DNA of 64,000 nucleotides from Paenibacillus kobensis NBRC 15729. GTDB lineage: Bacteria > Bacillota > Bacilli > Paenibacillales > Paenibacillaceae. A model generated the notes under the pieces. That model had not been told where the DNA came from and searched no databases. It worked only from the letters and a program-made list of their open reading frames with translations. Position numbers and translations under genes: made by a program. Each line of letters begins with the position of its first letter. Positions within the stretch are counted from its first letter, which is position 1. The stretch is taken from assembly GCF_004000825.1 (NCBI RefSeq), contig NZ_BILZ01000031.1:1-64000 (forward strand), written 5' to 3'. Positions 57,105 through 64,000 of this stretch are shown in pieces.

Positions 57105-58307
57105 TCATTTCTGTTTCATCATCGCGCCGGCGAGTGCGGACATTCGTTCCTGCACGCTTGCGGATTGAATATAAGCTTGGTCCGACAGTTCGGCAATTTT
57201 CCGGCTGCTGTCGCTGTTGTGCGCCGCGGCTTTGAACAACCGTTCGAATGCGGCCGCCGCCGTCCAAATGTATTGACTGCTTGCCGTAGTTTCTGCCCGG
57301 CTCTGCCCGTTCAACCGGCTCGTCTGGGCGATTGCGCTCTGAATGCCTTTAATTAGACGGGCGATCGTCTCCGTCGATTGCTTCGTCTCCATGGCAAGCT
57401 TGCGAACCTCATCCGCTACGACTGCGAAGCTGCGCCCGTGTTCGCCCGCCCTTGCCGCTTCGATCGTCGCATTGACCGCGAGCAGATTGCAGGATTCCGC
57501 CAAATCCCGGATAAGCAGCGTGACTTGCCCGACATCTTTCGCATGGTTCTGCAGCTCTCCGAATTGCTCCTCCTGCTCCGTCGCTTGGCTGTTCAACCGT
57601 TCGAATGCCGATTTCACTTGATCCAATTCCGTCTTGCCCTGCAGCGTCATCTCCACCATCTCGCCCGATAGCACAGCGCCTTCAGCCGTTGACGACTTCA
57701 CCTCCGATACCGCGCGGTCGATCGCCGCCATCAGCTCGCGCGCCTCGTTCAGCGTCGCCGACTGCCGCTTCACAGCTGCTTCTTGCACTTCGCGGGAAAT
57801 ATGGAGCAGGTCACCGACCGTCAGTATACCAGCGAGCGCTTGTTGCTCCGTAACGATTACGCAGTTATATAATGTCGTTTCATCCCTCGTGAGCGAATGT
57901 CCGATCAGACTTGCAGGTGGAATGTCCGCATCAACAATGAGCGGGTTCGCATCCATCAGCTTCGTGACAGGCTTGTCATAATACAGCTCGGCCCCGAACC
58001 GTTGACTCAAATAATGATAGAACCGATTGCGCATAATTAAACCGTGCGGCTCGTTGTCGGCTGTAACAACGACGGCACAGTCGGCTGCATCGTTGCGCTT
58101 GAACCGCTTAAGCATTTCGAGGCAGCTGCAATCCATGTTTACAATCAACGGACTCCGCAAGTACCGTTTAATCTGGACATGATTGCCGTCATGGCGGCGG
58201 ACTTGATGCCCGCCAGTGTCAGCGTCAGCCGATTGCCGTACCGAATGATCCATTGCGGTGCCAGACTTCACTTCCGTCTTGTCCGTACTGTAGGTTTGTA
58301 ACGCCAT
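57105..58307 (-). CDS. Soluble chemoreceptor-type protein with CBS domains
   Basis: This 400-residue protein has no membrane segment. Residues about 50-190 resemble paired CBS domains ([45 protein letters not shown]), and the C-terminal half is a methyl-accepting signalling domain ([35 protein letters not shown]). CBS domains bind nucleotides, so it may feed cytoplasmic energy state into the CheA pathway. ATG at 58307 has GAGGAG upstream. Own terminator. Confidence 0.82.
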   Translation of the reverse strand: MALQTYSTDKTEVKSGTAMDHSVRQSADADTGGHQVRRHDGNHVQIKRYLRSPLIVNMDCSCLEMLKRFKRNDAADCAVVVTADNEPHGLIMRNRFYHYLSQRFGAELYYDKPVTKLMDANPLIVDADIPPASLIGHSLTRDETTLYNCVIVTEQQALAGILTVGDLLHISREVQEAAVKRQSATLNEARELMAAIDRAVSEVKSSTAEGAVLSGEMVEMTLQGKTELDQVKSAFERLNSQATEQEEQFGELQNHAKDVGQVTLLIRDLAESCNLLAVNATIEAARAGEHGRSFAVVADEVRKLAMETKQSTETIARLIKGIQSAIAQTSRLNGQSRAETTASSQYIWTAAAAFERLFKAAAHNSDSSRKIAELSDQAYIQSASVQERMSALAGAMMKQK

Positions 58308-58555
58308 CTCTTTCACTCCTCATCCTTTTTCTGTATATGGCGTTTACTATAATCGGACTTGTTCAACGGAAATGCACAGTTTTGTTAGTGGAATGTAAAT
58401 TTTCGACAGCATTCGATTCATTTCTTTCATTTCTTTCATTTCTAACGATTGCCCTGTGTTCTGAGCACATGATTTCGGCCGTACATGTCGATGCTAGAGA
58501 AGCGGCATAAGCCGTCGCACATCGCACTCATACGAGCGGAAGGAGCAATTCATTC

Positions 58556-58768
58556 ATGACCACTTCGAAAAATCGCCGCGTCAACGCTTGGCATCAACGC
58601 AAGCATAACCAACATCCTACCCACGGCCGAATCAAATCGTTCGCCGAGCTAGCCGAGGAACCCGGATCGCTTCCGCAAGCCGATGGAAGTGCTGCAAGAC
58701 GAGATGCCTCATTAGCGAGCACACAAGGCCCGAGTATGCCAAGCTCATCAGAGGGCGAATCAATTTAA
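58556..58768 (+). CDS. Small hypothetical protein
   Basis: This 70-residue hydrophilic protein (NRRVNAWHQRKHNQHPTHGRIKSFAELAEE) has GGAAGGAG upstream of the ATG and a strong terminator after it. Composition suggests a short unfolded basic N-terminus and a Ser-rich end. No family recognised. Confidence 0.55.
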   Translation: MTTSKNRRVNAWHQRKHNQHPTHGRIKSFAELAEEPGSLPQADGSAARRDASLASTQGPSMPSSSEGESI

Positions 58769-58784
58769 CGGACCAATATACAGC

Positions 58785-58820
58785 AAGAGGCTGTTCTGCG
58801 TAAGTGCAGAACAGCCTCTT
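58785..58820. terminator. Strong bidirectional terminator
   Basis: AAGAGGCTGTTCTGC and its perfect complement form a 15-bp stem around GTAAGT. It lies between converging transcripts. Confidence 0.88.
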
Positions 58821-58828
58821 GTTACAGC

Positions 58829-59551
58829 TTACAGTACTTTGCTCAAGAACGACCGCGTACGCGCCTCACGAGGACGTTCGAACACCTCTTCCGGCGTTCC
58901 AGCCTCGACGATGACGCCGCCGTCCATGAACAGAACGCGGTCGCCGACTTCGCGGGCGAAGCCCATCTCATGCGTGACGATGACCATCGTCATCCCGTCT
59001 GCCGCTAGCTTCTTCATCACGTCGAGCACTTCGCCGACCATCTCCGGATCGAGTGCCGACGTCGGTTCGTCGAACAGCATAACTGTCGGCTGCATGGCGA
59101 GCGCACGCGCAATGGCGATGCGTTGCTTCTGACCGCCCGACAGCCGCACCGGATAAGCGTCCCGCTTATCGGCAAGCCCCACGGAGGAGAGCAGCGACAG
59201 CGCGATCGCTTCCGCTTTCTCGCGTGTCAGCTTCTTCAGCTTGCGCGGCGCCAGCGTCAAATTGTCCAGCACCGTCATGTGCGGGAACAGATTGAACTGC
59301 TGGAACACCATGCCCATTCGCTGGCGAATCGCGTTCAAGTCGCTTTGACGGCCAGTTACCAGCTTGTCCTCGAACATGATCTCGCCTTCCGTCGGCTCTT
59401 CAAGCCGGTTCAGACAGCGCAGAAACGTGCTTTTGCCCGAACCGCTGGGCCCGATGACGACGACAACCTCGCCCTTGCGAATATCCGTGTCGATGCCTTT
59501 CAAAATTTCATTCTTGCCATACGATTTGCGCAATCCCCGAACGTTAATCAT
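58829..59551 (-). CDS. Polar amino-acid ABC transporter ATP-binding protein
   Basis: This 240-residue protein has [39 protein letters not shown] and VTHEM. The pattern [20 protein letters not shown] is typical of GlnQ/ArtP-type ATPases. Last gene of a three-gene operon with permease and binding protein. Confidence 0.92.
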   Translation of the reverse strand: MINVRGLRKSYGKNEILKGIDTDIRKGEVVVVIGPSGSGKSTFLRCLNRLEEPTEGEIMFEDKLVTGRQSDLNAIRQRMGMVFQQFNLFPHMTVLDNLTLAPRKLKKLTREKAEAIALSLLSSVGLADKRDAYPVRLSGGQKQRIAIARALAMQPTVMLFDEPTSALDPEMVGEVLDVMKKLAADGMTMVIVTHEMGFAREVGDRVLFMDGGVIVEAGTPEEVFERPREARTRSFLSKVL

Positions 59552-60195
59552 TGCGTTTTCAGCTTCCTTTCGAGCGCGCCGAGCAGCTTCGACAGCGTAA
59601 AGGTCATGACGAAGTAGACAGCCGCAGCGACGAGCAGCGGTTCAAGCGGAAGATATATACTGTTGCGGATCGTGTCCGTTCGGTACATAAGCTCGGCGAT
59701 GCCGATCGTAGACACGAGCGACGAATCTTTAATGATGACAATAAATTCGTTGCCGATCGCCGGAAGCATGTTGCGGAACGCCTGCGGCAAAATAATGTGG
59801 CGCAGCGCCATGCCGTGGGTCATGCCCAGCGAGCGGGCTGCCTCGTTCTGCCCTTTGTCGATTGCGTCAATGCCTGCGCGGAACACTTCGGCCATATAGG
59901 CTGCGCTGTTGAGCGACAGCGCAATAACACCGGATGTAAAGCCCGGCAGATTGATGCCGAAATTCGTTAATCCGTAATAAATAATGACGATCTGCACGAG
60001 CATCGGCGTACCGCGAACAATCTCAATATATACCGTTGCAATGAACCGGACGATGCCGATCTTAGAAATGCGCAGCAGCGCGATGACGATGCCGAGCGCC
60101 GTGCCGAACAGTACGCCGAAGAACGATAGCTGCAGCGTCAGCCATGCGCCATGCATAAATTGCGGCCAATATTCTGATAAGAACGAGAAATCCAT
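59548..60195 (-). CDS. Polar amino-acid ABC transporter permease
   Basis: This 215-residue protein (start [10 protein letters not shown] at 60195) has about five membrane segments, [17 protein letters not shown] and the loop [22 protein letters not shown]. It forms the membrane part of a His/Glu/Gln-type importer. Overlaps the ATPase gene by four bases. Confidence 0.92.
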   Translation of the reverse strand: MDFSFLSEYWPQFMHGAWLTLQLSFFGVLFGTALGIVIALLRISKIGIVRFIATVYIEIVRGTPMLVQIVIIYYGLTNFGINLPGFTSGVIALSLNSAAYMAEVFRAGIDAIDKGQNEAARSLGMTHGMALRHIILPQAFRNMLPAIGNEFIVIIKDSSLVSTIGIAELMYRTDTIRNSIYLPLEPLLVAAAVYFVMTFTLSKLLGALERKLKTQ

Positions 60196-60208
60196 CGATA
60201 TCGCCCTC

Positions 60209-60997
60209 TTATTCGCCGACAAGCTCGTTCGCGTCAATGATATATTGATCCAGCGAACCGTCTTGTTTCATTTCATCGAGCACTTTGTTTACTTCGTCAA
60301 CGAGCGGTTTATTTTTCTTCTTCAAAGCGATAGCAGATCCGCCTTCCTCATCGCCAGGCACGACAACATCGGCCAGAGCAATATCGCTGCGGTTCTTCGC
60401 GTACAGTTCTGTTACCGGCTTCTCAGCAATAACCGCATCCACACGGCCGCTTGTCAGTTCCAAGACAAGCTCGCTGATTTTGGACAAGGATGTCAGCTTC
60501 GCGCCCTCAATTTCTTTGGCAATCCCCTCTTGGATGCTGCCCTTCTGAACGGCAATCTTCTTGCCCTTCAAATCGTCGAACGAATGGAACGAACCCGCGT
60601 TCTCTTTTTTGACGAGAACCCCTTGCTCCGCAGTATAATAGATGTTGGTGAAATCAACGTTCTTCGCACGGTCCGGCGTCGGTGTCATACCGGAAATAAC
60701 GAAATCGACCTTGTCTGCGTTCAGTGCGAGCAGCAAGCCGTCGAACTTCATATCTTGAATTTCGAGCTCCACGCCGAGTTCGTCCGCAATCCGCTTCGCG
60801 ATCGCAATATCGAAACCGACGATTTCGTCTTTGCCGTCAGTTGTTTTATGAAATTCGTACGGCGCATAGTCCGCGCTTGTGCCTAGCACGATTTTGCCGC
60901 TCTTTTTAATCGTATCCAGCTTATTTTCGCTTTTGCCGCATGCGGCAAGCGAGACAGCCAATACCGATACCAGCATTACAGTCAACCATTTTTTCAT
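60209..60997 (-). CDS. Polar amino-acid-binding lipoprotein
   Basis: This 262-residue protein has a lipobox (VSLAACGKS near 20) and a typical bacterial solute-binding fold: GKIVLGTSADYAPYEFH, GFDIAIAKRIADELG, VDFVISGMTPTPDRAKNVDF. Probably binds glutamine, arginine or a similar amino acid; the ligand cannot be fixed by sequence alone. Confidence 0.9.
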   Translation of the reverse strand: MKKWLTVMLVSVLAVSLAACGKSENKLDTIKKSGKIVLGTSADYAPYEFHKTTDGKDEIVGFDIAIAKRIADELGVELEIQDMKFDGLLLALNADKVDFVISGMTPTPDRAKNVDFTNIYYTAEQGVLVKKENAGSFHSFDDLKGKKIAVQKGSIQEGIAKEIEGAKLTSLSKISELVLELTSGRVDAVIAEKPVTELYAKNRSDIALADVVVPGDEEGGSAIALKKKNKPLVDEVNKVLDEMKQDGSLDQYIIDANELVGE

Positions 60998-61164
60998 GAT
61001 GTACTCTCTCCCTTGATGTATCATGGCAACAACTTTTCAATTATAATTACGTTTTTCGACAAAAACAACCGTTATTCGACATAATCCGACATTATCCATA
61101 CTTGTATGCTATTAGCGTTTACGATGAAAGCGTATTTCATCCGTTGAAAGGGGACACTTTCGAT

Positions 61165-62352
61165 ATGACCACTAAATCGATCATTCGAGATACGATCAAC
61201 CAGTATGCCGAACGCTGGATCGCCATGTCGCTCGACATCGGCGCTCATCCGGAGCTCGGACACGAAGAATTCCGTTCTTCCGCCCTGCTCGCGGACGAGC
61301 TTGAGCACCACGGCTTTACAGTCGAACGCGGCACGCTTGGCATCCCGACCGCATTCGTCGGCACATACGACTCCGGTAAACCCGGACCTGTCGCCGCCTT
61401 TCTGTGCGAATACGATGCGCTGCCGGAAATCGGCCATGCATGCGGCCATCACATTATCGGCGTCATGGGCGTCGCCGCCGCTGTCGGCCTCAAAGCCGTC
61501 ATTCATGAGACAGGCGGCTCGATTCGTGTATACGGCACCCCGGCCGAAGAGACCAAAGGCGCCAAGGTAACGATGGCGCAAGAAGGCTTATTCGACGACT
61601 GTTCGTTCGCGCTTATGGCCCATCCGTATCATTCGTACGAGAAATCCGGCGAATCGCTGGCGATGGATGCGATGCAGTTCGAATTTTATGGCAAAACGGC
61701 GCATGCCGCTGCCAATCCGCACGACGGCATTAATGCGCTCGACGCCGTCATTCAGCTGTTCAACGCCGTGAATGCGATGCGCCAGCAAGTACGCAGCGAC
61801 GCCCGCATTCACGGCATCATCGATGCCGGCGGCCAAGCGCCGAACATTATTCCGGATTATGCATCGGCCAAGTTCTATTTCCGCTCCGCGGACCGGGCGT
61901 ACACTAACGAACTGACGCAGCGGGCAATCCGATGCGCGGAAGGCGCCGCCCTGCAGACCGGCTGTACACTCAAGACGAACGCATACGAGTACTCGTATGA
62001 TGAGCTGCGGACGAATGAGACGTTGTCGCAGCTATTCACCGCCAATTTGGTCGGAGGCGGCGTGCCGGAGGAAGAGGTCAAGTCTGGCAAAGACAACGGA
62101 TCGCTCGATCTCGGCAACGTATCGGTTCGCTGCCCGGCTATCCACCCTTACATTCAAGTGGTGAACGAGCCCTTCCAGCTTCACACGGTCGAATTCCGTG
62201 ACGCTGCGATGCAGCCCCGCGCAATGGAAGGCCTCCTGTTCGGTGCCGCTACGCTCGCTTCAACCGCCTACGACGTATGCGCCGATCCCGGTCTGCTCCG
62301 CCAAGTGCGGGACGAATTCGAGCGCGAACGCAATCGTGTGCAGTCTCGTTAA
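61165..62352 (+). CDS. M20 family amidohydrolase
   Basis: This 395-residue protein has CEYDALPEIGHACGHHIIG (metal-binding), GTPAEETKGAK (catalytic Glu) and a dimerisation domain with YGKTAHAAANPHDGINALDAV. It resembles p-aminobenzoyl-glutamate or N-acyl-amino-acid hydrolases. AAAGGGG precedes the ATG at 61165. Divergent from the amino-acid transporter, possibly using imported substrates. Confidence 0.88.
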   Translation: MTTKSIIRDTINQYAERWIAMSLDIGAHPELGHEEFRSSALLADELEHHGFTVERGTLGIPTAFVGTYDSGKPGPVAAFLCEYDALPEIGHACGHHIIGVMGVAAAVGLKAVIHETGGSIRVYGTPAEETKGAKVTMAQEGLFDDCSFALMAHPYHSYEKSGESLAMDAMQFEFYGKTAHAAANPHDGINALDAVIQLFNAVNAMRQQVRSDARIHGIIDAGGQAPNIIPDYASAKFYFRSADRAYTNELTQRAIRCAEGAALQTGCTLKTNAYEYSYDELRTNETLSQLFTANLVGGGVPEEEVKSGKDNGSLDLGNVSVRCPAIHPYIQVVNEPFQLHTVEFRDAAMQPRAMEGLLFGAATLASTAYDVCADPGLLRQVRDEFERERNRVQSR

Positions 62353-62376
62353 CGTGCATCCATACGGGAATAACAA

Positions 62377-62412
62377 AGACGCTCAAGCCTATTTGGCTTG
62401 GGCGTCTGCTTT
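62377..62412 (+). terminator. Terminator after the amidohydrolase gene
   Basis: AGACGC-CAAGCC pairs with GGCTTG-GCGTCT around TATTT, followed by GCTTTTG. Confidence 0.85.
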
Positions 62413-62543
62413 TGTGCGGATAGGTCGAATGCGGAATTTGTTCGTTTTATCATTGCTTGAATTTGTAAAAAGTGATATCATAAATATATCAAAATGATTT
62501 ACTCCATTTTTCGCTTATTCACCTATAAGGAGAGTGCTTGTTG

Positions 62544-63416
62544 ATGAAAGAATTCAAAGGCTGGTACATGAATGGATATTTGGCGCTGCTGTTGTCGCTC
62601 GTCTCGTTCGCGGGCGGCGTCGCACTTATTATTTTCGGCGCTAATGCAATCGAACCAGATGTTACATTGATCGTACTGGGCATCGTACTCCTCGTCGTCT
62701 TTATTGTCGCTGTATCCTCTCTGCTGATCGTTCAGCCGAACGAAGCAAAAGTGATCACTTTTTTCGGCTCCTATAAGGGTACCGTACGTGAAAGCGGCCT
62801 GTGGATGGTGCTTCCTTTCTCCAACAAATCCAGAGTGTCGCTCAAAGTCCGCAACTTCAACAGCCAGACGTTGAAGGTTAACGACCTGGAAGGCAATCCG
62901 ATCGAAATCGGCGCCGTCGTCGTGTTCAAAGTGACCGATACGGCCAAAGCAAGCTTCGACGTCGACAACTACGAGAAGTTCGTCGCCATTCAGAGCGAGA
63001 CCGCTATCCGCCATATCGCAGCCCAATATCCGTACGATACGTTCGGCACGCAGCCTGTCGTTTCCCTTCGCGGCAATGCGGATGAAGTCGCTGCCGAGCT
63101 GATCCGCGAACTGCAAACGCGTCTCCATGTAGCAGGCGTGGAATTGATCGAGACACGTCTGACCCATTTGGCCTATGCACCGGAGATCGCAAGCGCTATG
63201 CTGCAACGCCAGCAGGCGATCGCCATTGTCTCCGCCCGCCAGCAGATCGTCGAAGGCGCCGTCGGCATGGTCGACTCCGCCTTGAAACAGCTGGAAGCGA
63301 ACGGCATTGAGCTCGATGCCGAACGGCGCGCTGCGATGGTGAACAACTTGATGGTCGCGATCGTCTCCGACCGGGCTGCTACACCTGTCATTAACGCAGG
63401 GTCTCTGTACAGCTAG
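62544..63416 (+). CDS. SPFH (band 7) domain membrane protein
   Basis: This 290-residue protein has two membrane segments at the N-terminus (about 10-65), then an SPFH domain (IVQPNEAKVITFFGSYKGTV, VEIGAVVVFKVTD) and a helical tail (ASAMLQRQQAIAIVSARQQIVEGAVGMV). It may scaffold membrane regions or proteases. The next gene starts 11 bases after its stop. Confidence 0.88.
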   Translation: MKEFKGWYMNGYLALLLSLVSFAGGVALIIFGANAIEPDVTLIVLGIVLLVVFIVAVSSLLIVQPNEAKVITFFGSYKGTVRESGLWMVLPFSNKSRVSLKVRNFNSQTLKVNDLEGNPIEIGAVVVFKVTDTAKASFDVDNYEKFVAIQSETAIRHIAAQYPYDTFGTQPVVSLRGNADEVAAELIRELQTRLHVAGVELIETRLTHLAYAPEIASAMLQRQQAIAIVSARQQIVEGAVGMVDSALKQLEANGIELDAERRAAMVNNLMVAIVSDRAATPVINAGSLYS

Positions 63417-63427
63417 AGGACAATAAT

Positions 63428-63613
63428 GTGGCCAAAGAAAAGAAAGCTTTCCCGCTCCGTCTCGATCCGGAGCTGTACCGTGCGCTGGAGCGTTGGGCTG
63501 GCGACGAATTCCGCAGCGTTAACAGCCATATCGAATTTATACTGCGGGAAGCACTGTCGAGATCAGGCAGGCTGAAGCAGCCTAAGCCGCCGGAAGACCA
63601 GCCTGACGACTGA
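63428..63613 (+). CDS. Ribbon-helix-helix (Arc-like) protein
   Basis: This 61-residue protein has FPLRLDPELYRALERWAGDEFRSVNSHIEFILREAL, the Arc/MetJ ribbon-helix-helix. GTG start, AGAGGACA upstream. It is often seen directly after SPFH genes in Bacilli and so may be part of one unit. Its tail is Pro-rich. Confidence 0.8.
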   Translation: MAKEKKAFPLRLDPELYRALERWAGDEFRSVNSHIEFILREALSRSGRLKQPKPPEDQPDD

Positions 63614-63626
63614 TATTGTAGAAGAG

Positions 63627-63675
63627 GATCCGTTCCATATGTCATGATGGCATGACAATGGGGCGGATCCTTTTA
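63627..63675 (+). terminator. Terminator after the SPFH operon
   Basis: AGGATCCG and CGGATCCT form the outer stem, with an inner TGTCATG/CATGACA hairpin, followed by TTTATTC. Confidence 0.83.
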
Positions 63676-63794
63676 TTCATCATCACCCCGATCCCCACCG
63701 CCGCAGCAATTCGTCTTTCCATCCCTCTTCATGGTAAAATCGAACCAGCGACCCTACATATGAGAGCTAAGCCAGCCCAGAACGGAGGACCACT

Positions 63795-64000
63795 ATGAAA
63801 GATGACATCATTAAGCGGTTCACTTCTTACGTAACCGTCGATACCCAGTCCAACGACGACAGCGAGACATGCCCTACGACACCGGGACAGTGGACGCTCG
63901 CCCGCCAACTGGTCGAAGAACTGAAGTCGATCGGCATGGCGGAAGTAACCGTCGACGAGAACGGCTACGTCATGGCGACGCTGCCGGCTAATACGGACGT
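63795..64000 (+). CDS. pepT: Peptidase T, N-terminal part (cut by window edge)
   Basis: The first 68 residues start [21 protein letters not shown], then [22 protein letters not shown] and [13 protein letters not shown], the standard beginning of PepT, an M20 tripeptidase. CGGAGG precedes the ATG. The frame is open to the end of the window. Confidence 0.92.
   Translation, partial: MKDDIIKRFTSYVTVDTQSNDDSETCPTTPGQWTLARQLVEELKSIGMAEVTVDENGYVMATLPANTD

Overview
The window is a piece of a spore-forming Firmicutes chromosome, most likely Paenibacillus or a close relative. Signs are an alpha/beta-type small acid-soluble spore protein, a YtaF-type sporulation membrane protein, A/G-rich Shine-Dalgarno sequences before nearly every gene, and the Paenibacillaceae-like block nrdR / coaE / ytaF / mutM / polA / phoU / pst. 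It holds one complete prophage of about 44 kb (130-44359) and about 19.6 kb of host chromosome to its right. The first 129 bases are host sequence left of the prophage.

Prophage ends. The element sits in a tRNA-Ala(GGC) gene (44314-44389, minus). A 49-bp direct repeat of the tRNA 3' half marks attL (130-178) and attR (44311-44359). Copies of GTGGTCAA lie in clusters just inside both ends and over the integrase promoter and look like integrase arm sites. The integrase (43066-44226) lies beside attR.

Prophage layout. The left end carries a replication-relaxation / FtsK-type module with tiny membrane proteins (309-2765), an XRE regulator, an SOS-box-associated yolD gene and lysis genes (3121-4918). 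The late operon runs leftward from 23.4 kb to 5 kb: terS, terL, P22-like portal, scaffold, major capsid protein, head-tail adaptor, beta-helix tailspike, nozzle-like protein, and very large ejection-type proteins including a 1514-residue protein with a zinc-peptidase motif. No tape-measure, sheath or tail-tube gene is visible, so the virion is probably podovirus-like. A short rightward cluster (23828-24676) follows a promoter inside a large palindrome; its second gene has no ordinary start codon and begins at a canonical -1 frameshift heptamer. The leftward early region (38704 to 24695) holds Rha, ERF annealing protein, a PD-(D/E)XK-type nuclease, SSB, HNH, a DnaD-type initiator, RusA, a late-regulator-like protein and many tiny proteins. 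Three of these genes are each enclosed by inverted copies of one ~55-bp repeat. The lysogeny switch is at 38789-39580.

The most notable part is 40269-41955: a sensor-like membrane protein without a kinase, an AgrB peptidase, an AgrD-like pro-peptide and a free-standing LytTR DNA-binding protein. This is a compact, probably prophage-borne peptide-signalling unit. Its promoter and the late promoter carry the same palindrome (GATACA-N3-TGTATC) in the same register between -35 and -10, which suggests joint control of signalling and virion production.

Host part. Right of the prophage are nrdR, an ssp spore gene, a lytic transglycosylase, coaE, ytaF, mutM, polA, the pst-phoU phosphate operon with a second separate pstS (both pstS genes have Pho-box-like repeats upstream), a soluble CBS/chemoreceptor-type protein, a polar amino-acid ABC transporter, an M20 amidohydrolase, an SPFH protein with a ribbon-helix-helix protein, and the start of pepT at the right edge.
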